The notes under the pieces are model-generated. The model was given only the letters and a program-made list of their open reading frames with translations, did no database searches and was not told the origin of the DNA. Below, piece by piece: positions 37,334 through 46,266 of a stretch of DNA of 64,000 nt. The stretch's first letter is position 1. Each line of letters starts with the position of its first letter. This stretch comes from Betaproteobacteria bacterium (GTDB taxonomy: Bacteria; Pseudomonadota; Gammaproteobacteria; Burkholderiales; Rhodocyclaceae): positions 1-64,000 of the forward strand of contig JAPTVL010000442.1 in assembly GCA_028065725.1 (NCBI GenBank), in the 5' to 3' direction. A program made the translations under genes and the position numbers.

Positions 37334-38077
37334 CGCCATATACATGCCACCGTTGACATTCAGCGTGGTACCGGTGATGTAGCCCGCGCGCTTCGATGCC
37401 AGAAACGCCACGGTCGCCGCGATTTCGTCGGGATGTCCAAGCCGACCGAGCGGAATTTTTCCGAGCAGGGCATCGCGTTGCGCATCGGGTAGCGCGCGCG
37501 TCATGTCGGTGTCGATGAAGCCCGGCGCCACGCAATTCACCGTGATGTTGCGGCTGCCGAGTTCCTGCGCCAGCGCGCGGCTCATGCCGGCGACGCCGGC
37601 CTTGGCCGCGGCGTAATTGGCCTGCCCCGGATTGCCGGCTTCGCCGACCACCGAAGTGATGTTGATGATGCGCCCGTAACGCGCCTTCATCATGCCGCGC
37701 ATCACCAGCTTGGAGAGGCGGAACACCGCCTTGAGATTGGTCTCGATGACCAGATCCCATTCATCGTCCTTCATGCGCATGGCAAGGTTGTCGCGGGTAA
37801 TGCCGGCGTTATTCACCAATATCGAAACCACGCCGAATTTCTTTTCGATCTCGCCGATCAGCACTTCGCAGGCCGCGGCCGCGGTAACGTTTGCCATCGC
37901 GCCCCAACCCGTAACGTTGGCCGCATCGAACGCCTTCTGGATCTCGGCGGCGCCTGCCTCCGACGTCGCGGTGCCAATCACGGTCGCGCCCTGCGCACCA
38001 AGTTCCAGCGCGATGGCGCGGCCCAGGCCTCGCGAAGCGCCCGTCACCAGTGCTACCTGCCCTTTCAAATCTGCCAT
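37331..38077 (-). CDS. fabG: 3-oxoacyl-ACP reductase
   Basis: This is a 248-residue short-chain dehydrogenase. It has TGASRGLGRAIALELG for NADPH binding, NNAGITRDNL, and the catalytic Tyr and Lys in NYAAAKAG, ending in LNVNGGMYMA. It is directly after fabD. Confidence 0.97.
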   Translation of the reverse strand: MADLKGQVALVTGASRGLGRAIALELGAQGATVIGTATSEAGAAEIQKAFDAANVTGWGAMANVTAAAACEVLIGEIEKKFGVVSILVNNAGITRDNLAMRMKDDEWDLVIETNLKAVFRLSKLVMRGMMKARYGRIINITSVVGEAGNPGQANYAAAKAGVAGMSRALAQELGSRNITVNCVAPGFIDTDMTRALPDAQRDALLGKIPLGRLGHPDEIAATVAFLASKRAGYITGTTLNVNGGMYMA

Positions 38078-38078
38078 G

Positions 38079-39014
38079 TCATGCTCCTTTTACAATCGCC
38101 AGTGCGGCATCGACCGCAGCCAGGTCGTTCATGGCAGCGCCATCGATGCCCTCGACGCAGCGCTTGACCAGTCCGGACAGAACCTTGCCCGGGCCGCACT
38201 CGAAGACATGGGTCACGCCGGCCGCCTGCATCGCCTGCATGGTTTCGACCCAGCGCACCGGCGCTGCCGCCTGGCGCACCAGCGCATCCCTGATCGCCAC
38301 CGGATCGGCCACCTGTGCCACATCGACGTTGTTGATCACGGGAATCTGCGGCGCGGCAAAACTCACTTCCGCCAGACGCGTCTTCAACGCCTCTGCCGCA
38401 GGCTGCATCAGCGAGCAATGGAAAGGTGCCGATACCGGCAGCATCAGGGCACGCTTGGCGCCTTTGGCCTTGACCAGTTCCGCCGCCCGCTCGACCGCCG
38501 CCTTGTGGCCGGCTATCACGGTCTGCTTCGGCTCGTTGAAATTCACCGCCTGCACCACCTGGCCCTGCGCCGCTTCGGCACAGGCAGCGACCACCGCCGC
38601 CGCATCGAGACCCATCACCGCCGCCATGGCGCCCTCGCCGGCCGGCACCGCTGCCTGCATGGCCTTGGCGCGCAGTTCAACCAGCGGCACTGCATCCTTC
38701 AGCTGCAGCACGCCGGCCGCCACCAGCGCCGAATACTCGCCGAGGCTGTGTCCGGCGACCAGCGCCGGCTGCACGCCGCCTTTTTCGAGCCACAGGCGAT
38801 AAACCGCGATATCCGCGGTGAGCATCAAGGGCTGGGTGTTGACGGTCTGGTTGAGCGCCTCGGCCGGGCCTTCCGTGACCAGCTGCCACAAGTCGCGGCC
38901 GAGGGCGGCCGAGGCCTCGTCGAAGCTGGCGCGGATCACGGCTGCATCGCCGTACGCTGCCATCATGCCGAGCGACTGCGAGCCTTGTCCTGGGAATGCT
39001 AGTGCAAATTTCAT
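38079..39014 (-). CDS. fabD: Malonyl-CoA:ACP transacylase
   Basis: It has 311 residues, with FPGQGSQSLGMM at the N-terminus and the catalytic serine S90 in GHSLGEYSAL. It loads malonyl groups on ACP. The start at 39014 was chosen by family; the open frame continues upstream into fabH sequence. Confidence 0.97.
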   Translation of the reverse strand: MKFALAFPGQGSQSLGMMAAYGDAAVIRASFDEASAALGRDLWQLVTEGPAEALNQTVNTQPLMLTADIAVYRLWLEKGGVQPALVAGHSLGEYSALVAAGVLQLKDAVPLVELRAKAMQAAVPAGEGAMAAVMGLDAAAVVAACAEAAQGQVVQAVNFNEPKQTVIAGHKAAVERAAELVKAKGAKRALMLPVSAPFHCSLMQPAAEALKTRLAEVSFAAPQIPVINNVDVAQVADPVAIRDALVRQAAAPVRWVETMQAMQAAGVTHVFECGPGKVLSGLVKRCVEGIDGAAMNDLAAVDAALAIVKGA

Positions 39015-39030
39015 TTCAATTCTTTCGAGA

Positions 39031-39999
39031 TCAGAACCGGAGCAGGGTCGCGCCCCAGGTGAAACCGCCGCCGACGCCTTCCAGCAGCAGATGCTGGCCG
39101 CGCTGAATGCGCCCGGCGCGTACCGCTTCGTCGAGTGCCAGCGGAATCGACGCCGCCGAGGTGTTGCCGTGATCCGCCACGGTGACGATGCATTTCTCGG
39201 CGGGAATGTGGAGTTTTTTCGCCGTCGCCTGCAGGATGCGTACATTGGCCTGATGCGGAATCAGCCAATCCACCTGTGCCGTTGTCATGCCGGCTGCGTC
39301 GAGCACCTCATGAGCGACCTCGGCCAGGACCTTGACCGCGAACTTGAACACCGCCTGCCCGTCCATGCGCAGGAAGGGATCGCCGGTGACGACTCCGCCG
39401 CACACCTGGCCCGGCACCGACAGGATGCCGTGATGGCTGCCGTCGGCGTGGAAGGCACCGGCCAGCAGGCCAGGCTGCTCGGCAGCTTCCAGCACCACCG
39501 CCCCGGCGCCGTCGCCGAACAGCACGCAGGTGCCGCGATCCGTCCAGTCGAGGATGCGTGAAAACACCTCGGCACCCACGACCAGCACGCACTTGTGCGA
39601 GCCGGAGCGGATGAACTTTTCGGCGATGGTCATGGCGTACACGAAGCCGCTGCAGACCGCCTGCACATCGAAGGCCGGCGCGCCATTGACGATGCCGAGC
39701 TTGCTTTGCAGCAGCGCCGCCGCACTCGGAAACACGTAGTCGGGCGTCGAGGTGGCGACGATGATCAGGTCGACATCCTCCGGCTTGCGTCCGGCGGCCT
39801 GCAGCGCGCGGCGACTGGCTTCCAGCGCCAGATCGCTGCTGGTGACGCCCGCGGCAGCCAGATGGCGGCTGCGAATGCCGGTACGCTCGACGATCCACTC
39901 GTCGGACGAGTCGAGTCCGTGCGCGGCGATCAAGGCAGAATTGCTGACGGGCTCCCCCGGCAGGTAGCTGCCGGTACCGCTGATTCGCGTATGTATCAT
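39031..39999 (-). CDS. fabH: Beta-ketoacyl-ACP synthase III
   Basis: This 322-residue initiating condensing enzyme has its active cysteine in [12 protein letters not shown]. The histidine and asparagine are in [11 protein letters not shown] and [11 protein letters not shown]. The start [14 protein letters not shown] at 39999 fits the family. Confidence 0.97.
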   Translation of the reverse strand: MIHTRISGTGSYLPGEPVSNSALIAAHGLDSSDEWIVERTGIRSRHLAAAGVTSSDLALEASRRALQAAGRKPEDVDLIIVATSTPDYVFPSAAALLQSKLGIVNGAPAFDVQAVCSGFVYAMTIAEKFIRSGSHKCVLVVGAEVFSRILDWTDRGTCVLFGDGAGAVVLEAAEQPGLLAGAFHADGSHHGILSVPGQVCGGVVTGDPFLRMDGQAVFKFAVKVLAEVAHEVLDAAGMTTAQVDWLIPHQANVRILQATAKKLHIPAEKCIVTVADHGNTSAASIPLALDEAVRAGRIQRGQHLLLEGVGGGFTWGATLLRF

Positions 40000-40012
40000 C
40001 ACTCGGCTTTCA

Positions 40013-41038
40013 TTAATCGCAGAGAGTCGGCGTCGGCAGGACGGCGGCCATGCGTGCGGCGATGGCTTCCGGCAGGCGCTGCCGCGCCTCTTCGGCCGCC
40101 TTCTCCAGCGCGTAGCGGAAGGCCATCTGGTCGGCCGAGCCGTGGCTCTTGACCACGATGCCGCGCAGGCCGAGCAGGCTGGCGCCGTTGTAACGCCGCG
40201 GATCGAAGCGCTGACGGAAGGACTTGAGGACCGGCAGCGCGGCCAGGGCCGCAAGTTTGGTGAAAATATTGCGCGAGAACTCTTCCTTGAGCGCGCCGAC
40301 GAACATGTGGGCCAGGCCTTCGGCGGCCTTCAGCGTCACATTGCCGACGAAGCCGTCGCACACCACCACGTCGGCGGTACCCTTGAAAATGTCGTTGCCC
40401 TCTACGTTGCCGATGAAATTCAGGTCGGTAGCACGCAGCAGTTCGGCGGCGCGCTTGACCACCTCGTTGCCCTTGATCTCTTCCTCACCGATATTCAGCA
40501 AGCCCACCGTGGGGCGCTCCTTGTGTTCCAGCGCCGACACCAGCAGCGAACCCATGATGCCGAACTGCAACAGGTGCTCGGGGGTACAGTCGACGTTGGC
40601 ACCCAGATCCAGTACATAGGTGCTGCCGCGCTGCGAGGGCAGCACCGAACAAATCGCCGGCCGGTCGATACCCTGCAGCGTCTTCAGCACGAAGCGCGAT
40701 ACCGCCATCAGGGCGCCGGTGTTGCCGGCCGAGACGGCGGCATTGGCCACGCCCTCCTTGACCAGATCGACGGCGACACGCATCGAGGAATCTTTTTTGC
40801 CGCGCAGCGCGCTGGCCACGGCCTCGTCCATCTCGACCATTTCCGAGGCGTGGCGGATCGACAGGCGCTCGCCGAACTCGTTCGACAGGCGCTCCAACTG
40901 GGGCCGCAGCAATTCCTCGCGGCCGACCAGGATCGCGGCGCAATCGGTGTCGTGACGCAGGAATTCAAAAATAGCGGGCAGGGTCACCGACGGACCGTGG
41001 TCGCCGCCCATGCAATCCACCGCGAGGGTGATCGCCAT
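40013..41038 (-). CDS. plsX: Phosphate acyltransferase PlsX
   Basis: This 341-residue enzyme makes acyl-phosphate for phospholipid synthesis. [20 protein letters not shown] opens it, with [12 protein letters not shown] and [15 protein letters not shown] further on. A terminator-like hairpin (41070-41104) lies between it and rpmF. Confidence 0.96.
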   Translation of the reverse strand: MAITLAVDCMGGDHGPSVTLPAIFEFLRHDTDCAAILVGREELLRPQLERLSNEFGERLSIRHASEMVEMDEAVASALRGKKDSSMRVAVDLVKEGVANAAVSAGNTGALMAVSRFVLKTLQGIDRPAICSVLPSQRGSTYVLDLGANVDCTPEHLLQFGIMGSLLVSALEHKERPTVGLLNIGEEEIKGNEVVKRAAELLRATDLNFIGNVEGNDIFKGTADVVVCDGFVGNVTLKAAEGLAHMFVGALKEEFSRNIFTKLAALAALPVLKSFRQRFDPRRYNGASLLGLRGIVVKSHGSADQMAFRYALEKAAEEARQRLPEAIAARMAAVLPTPTLCD

Positions 41039-41069
41039 CGCTTAAGTGATCGTCCGGGGCTCTGGATGT

Positions 41070-41104
41070 AAAAACGGCCGGACGCGCAGTACGCATCCGG
41101 CCGG
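41070..41104 (-). terminator. Rho-independent terminator between rpmF and plsX
   Basis: On the minus strand CCGGCCGGATGCG and CGCGTCCGGCCG pair with one mismatch around a short loop, followed by five T. It begins 15 bases past the rpmF stop and would end or attenuate the yceD-rpmF transcript before the fab genes. Confidence 0.8.
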
Positions 41105-41119
41105 TTTCGACAAGGTGGA

Positions 41120-41299
41120 TTACTCGCCCTTGGCCTTCACGACCTTCTTGCCGCGATACACGCCGGACGGCGAGATATGGTGGCGCAGATGCACCTCGCC
41201 CGTGGTCGGCTCGACCGCCAGCGGCGGGGTGGTCAGAAAATCATGCGCGCGATGCATGCCGCGCTTGGACGGGGATTTTTTGTTCTGTTGCACAGCCAT
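41120..41299 (-). CDS. rpmF: 50S ribosomal protein L32
   Basis: This is a 59-residue basic protein beginning [20 protein letters not shown] with [13 protein letters not shown] near the end, as in L32. The zinc-binding cysteines of some L32 proteins are absent (a C-minus form), common in betaproteobacteria. It lies between yceD and plsX as usual. Confidence 0.95.
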   Translation of the reverse strand: MAVQQNKKSPSKRGMHRAHDFLTTPPLAVEPTTGEVHLRHHISPSGVYRGKKVVKAKGE

Positions 41300-41322
41300 T
41301 TCGCTACTCCTTGTTTAGCTAC

Positions 41323-41353
41323 GGCCTAACGCCCGCTGACGCGGGCATTAGCC
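41323..41353. repeat. Long hairpin between yceD and rpmF
   Basis: GGC-TAA-GCCCGC and its complement pair across a short loop with two mismatches. It lacks a T run on either strand. It may stabilise the rpmF mRNA or partly terminate transcription after yceD. Confidence 0.5.
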
Positions 41354-41381
41354 TTCTCTGAAACTTCGCTTTGCTACGTTT

Positions 41382-41900
41382 TCAATGCTTCTTCAAAGCG
41401 GACAGCGCCGCAAACGGCGATGATCCGTGTTCGCTTGCGGTCGCCGTAGGCGATTCGCACTGCTCATGCCGAGGCGCGATGGGCAGCGCCAGCAGCACTT
41501 CATCCTCAACCAGCGACAGCACGGCCAGCGCTTTATCAGCTGCGATGGCATCTGCACTGTCATCGACCAGATCGTCGTCCGGCCACTCCTCCCCCGGCCC
41601 AATCAACTGCAACCGGCTCCTTATACTCAGCGGATGCTTCACGCCGCCCAGGCAACGCTGGCAACACAGCACCGGCTCGCCCGTAACCTCCAACAGCAAC
41701 CAGGACTTGCCTTCGTCGTCGCGCCGTCCTTCGAGCCGAACCGCCAACAGCCCTGAATTTGTCGCCAGCACGTCTGCCAGACGCGGCAAATCCTCCAGAC
41801 CAACGCGACGTTCCAGCACACCGCCGCCGCGCGCGAACTCAAGGCAGTCGATTACTGTTCCGGCAACTGGATCAGACACGGACAAGCGCTCGCGCGACAC
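41382..41900 (-). CDS. yceD: DUF177 protein YceD (23S rRNA accumulation)
   Basis: It has 172 residues with the CCQRCLGGVKHPL cysteine motif near residue 80 and an acidic centre (EEWPDDDLVDD), typical of DUF177 proteins encoded next to rpmF. It is needed for normal 23S rRNA levels in relatives. Confidence 0.9.
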   Translation of the reverse strand: MSRERLSVSDPVAGTVIDCLEFARGGGVLERRVGLEDLPRLADVLATNSGLLAVRLEGRRDDEGKSWLLLEVTGEPVLCCQRCLGGVKHPLSIRSRLQLIGPGEEWPDDDLVDDSADAIAADKALAVLSLVEDEVLLALPIAPRHEQCESPTATASEHGSSPFAALSALKKH

Positions 41901-41948
41901 AAACGTTGAATGTTATCATGCCCAGCCCCCTTTTTTCAAGCCCGAATC

Positions 41949-42530
41949 ATGGCTCGCCGCCTCGTTCTTGCCTCTACCTCGCCCTTCCGCCGCGAACTTC
42001 TGGCGCGCCTGCAAATCCCGTTTGAGACCGTCGCGCCGGACGCCGACGAATCGGCATTGCCCGGAGAACACCCCGCCGCCACCGCCTTGCGCCTGGCCGA
42101 AGCCAAGGCCCGGGCCGTGGCCCGGCACTATCCCGACGCCCTGATCATCGGCTCCGACCAGGTTGCCGCCCACGGCGACCAACGCTTCGGCAAGCCGGGA
42201 AGGCGCGAGAATGCCATCCTTCAGCTGCGCCTGATGCGCGGAAAAGAGGTGGCCTTCCACACCGGATTGTGCCTGCTCGACAGCCGTACCGGCAATTCGC
42301 AGGTGCGCTGCGTCGATACCCATGTCGGCTTTCGCGAACTCAGCGATGCCGAAATCGAGGCCTACCTGGACAAGGAGGATGCGCTCAACTGTGCCGGCAG
42401 CGCCAAATCGGAAGGTCTCGGGATATCCCTGCTCAGCTACCTGCGCGGCGACGATCCCAACGCGCTGGTCGGCCTGCCGCTGATCGCCCTGTGCACCATG
42501 CTGCGCGCCGCAGGCGTGGCCCTGCCGTGA
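41949..42530 (+). CDS. yceF: Maf-like nucleotide pyrophosphatase (YceF type)
   Basis: It has 193 residues, opening [17 protein letters not shown], with [12 protein letters not shown] and IIGSDQVA. Maf proteins hydrolyse non-canonical or methylated nucleoside triphosphates, and the YceF subgroup favours m7GTP. I chose the start at 41949 over the earlier in-frame ATG because the family begins directly with this motif. It is divergent from yceD. Confidence 0.92.
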   Translation: MARRLVLASTSPFRRELLARLQIPFETVAPDADESALPGEHPAATALRLAEAKARAVARHYPDALIIGSDQVAAHGDQRFGKPGRRENAILQLRLMRGKEVAFHTGLCLLDSRTGNSQVRCVDTHVGFRELSDAEIEAYLDKEDALNCAGSAKSEGLGISLLSYLRGDDPNALVGLPLIALCTMLRAAGVALP

Positions 42531-42541
42531 ACTGAGGCTCC

Positions 42542-43252
42542 ATGTCCGGCACGCTGTGGCTGTTGCCCGTCGCCCTCGGCGACACCCCTTGGGAAACCAG
42601 CCTGCCGGAAGCCACGCGCACAGCAGCCTGCCGGCTGACGCGCTTTGTCGCCGAAAACGCCAAGACGGCGCGCGCCGAACTCAAGCGCATCGGCCATCCG
42701 TTGCCCCTGCGCGAACTGGCCATCGAACAAATCCCGGAGACTCCGGTGCCGGCCGACATCGAGCGCCTGCTCGCGCCGCTTCTGGCCGGGCACGATCTCG
42801 GCCTGATGTCCGAGGCCGGCTGCCCGGCCGTCGCCGACCCCGGCGCGCTGCTGGTGCGCCGCGCCCACGAAAGGGGCTTCGTGGTCAAGCCGCTGGTGGG
42901 GCCGTCCTCCCTGCTGCTGGCGCTGATGGCTTCCGGGCTGGAGGGCCAACGCTTCGCTTTCCACGGCTACCTGCCGGCGCGCGAACCCGAACGCAGCCGA
43001 CGCATCGCCGAACTCGAAGGCGAGTCGGCCCGCCACCGGCAAACCCAGATATTCATCGAAACGCCCTATCGCAACCGGACGCTGCTCGCGGCCCTGCTGC
43101 AGGCCTGCCGGGGAAATACCCGCCTGTGCCTGGCAACCGATCTGACACTGGACAGTGAACGCATCAAAACGCTCCGCATCGCCGATTGGAAAACAATTCC
43201 GGCGCCGGATCTGGACAAGCGCCCCACCGTGTTCCTGTTGCTGGCCGACTGA
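42542..43252 (+). CDS. Tetrapyrrole-methylase-family SAM methyltransferase, RsmI-like
   Basis: It has 236 residues, with the SAM-binding fold and the RsmI-like MSEAGCPAVADPGALLVRRAH followed by LVGPSSLLLALMASGL and ETPYRNRTLLAALL. True RsmI methylates 16S rRNA C1402; this shorter relative commonly sits beside maf and its target is uncertain. Its stop is one base from the egtD start. Confidence 0.85.
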   Translation: MSGTLWLLPVALGDTPWETSLPEATRTAACRLTRFVAENAKTARAELKRIGHPLPLRELAIEQIPETPVPADIERLLAPLLAGHDLGLMSEAGCPAVADPGALLVRRAHERGFVVKPLVGPSSLLLALMASGLEGQRFAFHGYLPAREPERSRRIAELEGESARHRQTQIFIETPYRNRTLLAALLQACRGNTRLCLATDLTLDSERIKTLRIADWKTIPAPDLDKRPTVFLLLAD

Positions 43253-43253
43253 G

Positions 43254-44252
43254 ATGCTGCCCCAGGTCAAACTGCTGCAGCTGTTCGACTGGGATTCGCC
43301 GCGCCAGAACGCCGAATTGCGTAGCGAACTGGCGTCCGGCCTGTTGCGGCCGCAGGCCGGCATTGCGCCCAAGTTTTTCTATGACCGGCTCGGTTCGCGG
43401 CTGTTCGAAGCCATTACCGAATTGCCCGAGTACTACCCGACCCGCACCGAGGCGGCGATTTTCCGCGAGCACATGCCGGCCATCCGTGCGGCGCTCGGCA
43501 CGGATTTCACGCTGATCGACCTGGGTTGCGGCAGCTGCGAGAAGGCCGGCCGGCTGTTCCATGCCGGCGCCCTGCCCGCCCGCTATCTGGCGGTGGATAT
43601 CTCGGTCGAGTTCCTGCGCGAATCGCTGCAGCATCTGCAGCGCGAACTGCCGGCGATCGACATGACCGGTATCGGACTGGATTTCACCGAGGAACTGCGC
43701 CTGCCCGACGACCTGCCGCTGCAAAAACGAATATTCTTCTATCCCGGCTCCAGCATCGGCAACTTCAGCCCGGCCGCAGCGCGTCGCTTCCTGCAGCAAC
43801 TGGCTGCGCAGATGGATGCGTCGGGCGGCCTGCTGATCGGGGTTGATCTGCTCAAGGAAAAGCCGCTGCTCGATGCGGCCTACGACGACGCCCTGGGCGT
43901 CACCGCGGCTTTCAACCGCAACCTGCTGCGCCATGTCAATGCCCGGCTCGGCGCCGACTTCGACATCGGCGACTGGCGGCATGTGGGTTTCTTCAACGAA
44001 GCCGAGTCGCGCATCGAAATGCATCTCGAAGCACTCCGCACTGTCGATGCCGGCTGGCCGGAGGGCGCCGCCCGGCGCGTCCGGCAGTTTGCCGCCGGCG
44101 AACGGATTCACACCGAGAATTCCTACAAGTACTCGCCGGAGGGGTTCAAGGCACTCCTGACCTCGGCCGGATTTGCCGAGATCAGGATGTGGACCGACCC
44201 CCGCCGCTGGTTCGCGCTGTTCTTCGCCCGTCAGACACCCACTCTGACCTGA
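43254..44252 (+). CDS. egtD: L-histidine N-alpha-methyltransferase (hercynine synthase)
   Basis: This 332-residue enzyme trimethylates histidine to hercynine. PKFFYDRLGSRLFEAITELP, the SAM site LIDLGCGSCEKAGRLF, FYPGSSIGNFSP, GVDLLKEKPLLDAAYDD and the C-terminal HTENSYKYSPEGF are all EgtD motifs. With the other three genes it supplies the betaine half of selenoneine. Its 3' end overlaps the 3' end of the convergent selD homologue by 22 bases, which hints at antisense coordination. Confidence 0.95.
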   Translation: MLPQVKLLQLFDWDSPRQNAELRSELASGLLRPQAGIAPKFFYDRLGSRLFEAITELPEYYPTRTEAAIFREHMPAIRAALGTDFTLIDLGCGSCEKAGRLFHAGALPARYLAVDISVEFLRESLQHLQRELPAIDMTGIGLDFTEELRLPDDLPLQKRIFFYPGSSIGNFSPAAARRFLQQLAAQMDASGGLLIGVDLLKEKPLLDAAYDDALGVTAAFNRNLLRHVNARLGADFDIGDWRHVGFFNEAESRIEMHLEALRTVDAGWPEGAARRVRQFAAGERIHTENSYKYSPEGFKALLTSAGFAEIRMWTDPRRWFALFFARQTPTLT

Positions 44253-45295
44253 GCCGGTCCGGTTTCGAGCCGCCCCACCACGGTCGCCGCGGCGAAACCT
44301 TCGCTGCGGAACACCTCCAGCACCTGATCGACAGCCGCCGGCGCGCAGGCCACCAGCAACCCGCCGCTGGTCTGCGGGTCGGTCAGGAGCGCGCGCTGCA
44401 TGTCGCTGATCGCGGGGTCCAGTGCAACGTCATCGCCGTAAGCCATCCAGTTGCGCGCCGAGGCGCCAGTGATGTAGCCCACCGTGGCCAGACGTTCGAC
44501 ATCGGCCAGCATGGGAACCAACGCCATATCGAGCACGCCCGTCAGCTTTGCCCCGCGGCAGACCTCGAGCAGGTGGCCGAGCAGGCCGAAGCCGGTGATG
44601 TCGGTCAGGGCATGCACGCCATCGAGATGGGCGAGGCTGCGACCCGGCGTGTTGAGCCTGGTGGTGCTGGCGATCATCGCCGCATAGCCGTCCGCATCGA
44701 GTGCGCCCTTCTTCAGCGCCGCCGACAGCACGCCGACGCCGAGCGGCTTGCCGAGGATCAGCACATCGCCGGCGCGGGCGCCGGCATTGGTCTTGACCTT
44801 GTCCGGATGCACTAGACCCATGACCACCAAACCGTAGATCGGCTCCACGGAATCGATGGTGTGACCGCCGGCGACTGGAATCCCGGCCGCGGCGCACACG
44901 CTCTCGCCGCCTTCGAGAATTTTGCCGATCACCTCCAGCGGCAGCTTGTCGATCGGCATGCCGACCAGGGCCAGGGCCATGATCGGCGTGCCGCCCATGG
45001 CATACACGTCGCTGATCGCATTGGTCGCGGCGATGCGGCCGAAATCATAAGGATCGTCGACGATGGGCATGAAGAAATCCGTCGTGGCAATCAGCGCCTG
45101 CTCGTCGTTGAGGCGGTACACCGCGGCGTCATCGGCGGTTTCGATGCCGACCAGCAGTTCCTTGGGCACCGGGAAGTTGCGCACGCCGCGCAGGATGTCG
45201 GAGAGGATGCCGGGCGCAACCTTGCAGCCGCAGCCGCCGCCGTGACTGAAGGAAGTCAGTCGAACCGGAGCAATCGGAGTCTTGGGGGAATTCAT
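44231..45295 (-). CDS. senC: Selenophosphate synthetase homologue (SenC in the selenoneine locus)
   Basis: It has 354 residues. It keeps the catalytic Cys and Lys of SelD (GGGCGCKV, C22 and K25) with no selenocysteine, plus the ATP/metal residues DDAAVY, TTDFFMPIVDDPYDFGRIAA and GHTIDS. It makes selenophosphate from selenide and ATP. It lies five bases after senB, so its local job is most likely to feed selenosugar synthesis. It could also serve as the cell's general SelD; no selA, selB or mnmH is in the window to decide. Confidence 0.85.
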   Translation of the reverse strand: MNSPKTPIAPVRLTSFSHGGGCGCKVAPGILSDILRGVRNFPVPKELLVGIETADDAAVYRLNDEQALIATTDFFMPIVDDPYDFGRIAATNAISDVYAMGGTPIMALALVGMPIDKLPLEVIGKILEGGESVCAAAGIPVAGGHTIDSVEPIYGLVVMGLVHPDKVKTNAGARAGDVLILGKPLGVGVLSAALKKGALDADGYAAMIASTTRLNTPGRSLAHLDGVHALTDITGFGLLGHLLEVCRGAKLTGVLDMALVPMLADVERLATVGYITGASARNWMAYGDDVALDPAISDMQRALLTDPQTSGGLLVACAPAAVDQVLEVFRSEGFAAATVVGRLETGPAQVRVGV

Positions 45296-45300
45296 CGTTT

Positions 45301-46266
45301 TTATAACCTTGTCATTGCGAGGAGACTGCAGACACCGGCGCATTCCTGCGCCGGGGAGAACAAGGATACCCGCTCTGCGCAGCCGCGGGAGAGTTGGGCG
45401 TAGTAGGCTGGATCGCGCATGGCGTGGAAAATCAGCGCGGCCAGACGTTCTGCATCCCCCACCGGAAACCAGCCTGGGTAGCCGGCGCCGAGCATGCCGC
45501 GGTTGCCGGCGATGTCGCTGCCCAGCACCGGCACACCGCTGGTCACGGCCTCGATCAGCACGTTGGCACCGCCTTCCATCAGCGAAGGCAGCAGCAGCAG
45601 GTGGCAGCGTTTCAGGCGCTGCCGCGTTTGCGCCTGCGACAGCGGCCCCAGCCAGTGATAACGCGAGTCGGCCGCGCCCAGGGCGCGCACCTCGGCCGCC
45701 AATGCCGGATCGAGCTCGCCACCGATATGGAACAGCCGCAGCGGCAGATCGGCCGGCAGCAGGCGCAGCGCGCGCAATGCGGTCAGCGGATCCTTCTCGG
45801 AGCGCATGTGGCCGACCAGCGCCAGGTCGAAATGGTGCCGGCTGCGCCGCCCCGGCAGCAGCGGGCGCGCCGACTGGTAGATCACCGTGGTCTTCGCCGC
45901 AAACGCGGACGGCAAGGCCTGCACGCCTTCCGCCTGCAGCACCACGAGGCGGCTGGCCAGCGCCAGCGAGCGCTGCGCCGCGGCATCGGTGGCGATGTCG
46001 CGATAGAGATCGGTCCCGGTCAGCACCACCACCAGCGGCCGATCGGGATGGCGCTCGGCGAAGGCGGCGATCGACGGCGCCGAGCGGCGGGCGTGCAGCG
46101 CAATCAGACAGTCGGCGCTGGCACCACGCCACTCCTGTTCGATCCGCACCTGCACCCGCGACGCCAGGCAATGCGCCCAGCGCCGCGCGGTATGCCAGTT
46201 GCCGTTATTGGCACTGGCCAGCGCCGGGCTGATAATGGCAACGGAGGGGAGAGATTCGATGGACAC
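45301..46266 (-). CDS. senB: Selenosugar synthase SenB (TIGR04348-type glycosyltransferase)
   Basis: It has 321 residues and a GT-B fold. ISPALASANNGNWHTARRWA, DCLIALHARRSAPSIAAF, VVLTGTDLYRDI, LALVGHMRSEKDPLTALRAL and LLPSLMEGGANVLIEA fit the TIGR04348 family, now known as SenB. It joins selenophosphate and a UDP-sugar to a selenosugar. GTG at 46266 is the only good start and overlaps the senA start head to head. Two oddities stand out. A repeat copy at 46107-46130 encodes GASAD, and the last 15 or so codons run through a hairpin (45335-45354), giving an atypical tail. Confidence 0.87.
   Translation of the reverse strand: MSIESLPSVAIISPALASANNGNWHTARRWAHCLASRVQVRIEQEWRGASADCLIALHARRSAPSIAAFAERHPDRPLVVVLTGTDLYRDIATDAAAQRSLALASRLVVLQAEGVQALPSAFAAKTTVIYQSARPLLPGRRSRHHFDLALVGHMRSEKDPLTALRALRLLPADLPLRLFHIGGELDPALAAEVRALGAADSRYHWLGPLSQAQTRQRLKRCHLLLLPSLMEGGANVLIEAVTSGVPVLGSDIAGNRGMLGAGYPGWFPVGDAERLAALIFHAMRDPAYYAQLSRGCAERVSLFSPAQECAGVCSLLAMTRL
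45335..45354. repeat. Perfect hairpin in the senB 3' end
   Basis: CCGGCGCA-TTCC-TGCGCCGG, an eight-base-pair stem with a four-base loop. It is next to GTCATTGCGAGGAG, a phrase found in repeats of many bacteria. There is no T run, so it is not a classic terminator. Confidence 0.6.
46107..46130 (-). repeat. 24-bp dispersed repeat inside senB
   Basis: On the minus strand it reads GGCGTGG, then TGCCAGCGCCGACT, then GTC, matching about 21 of 24 positions. It encodes RGASADC just before the conserved ALHARRSA. The conserved Asp limits certainty that this is the repeat rather than chance. Confidence 0.5.

Noticed and set aside
44231..45295. Selenocysteine in the SelD/SenC active site
   Set aside because: The catalytic position is encoded as an ordinary cysteine codon and no in-frame TGA occurs.
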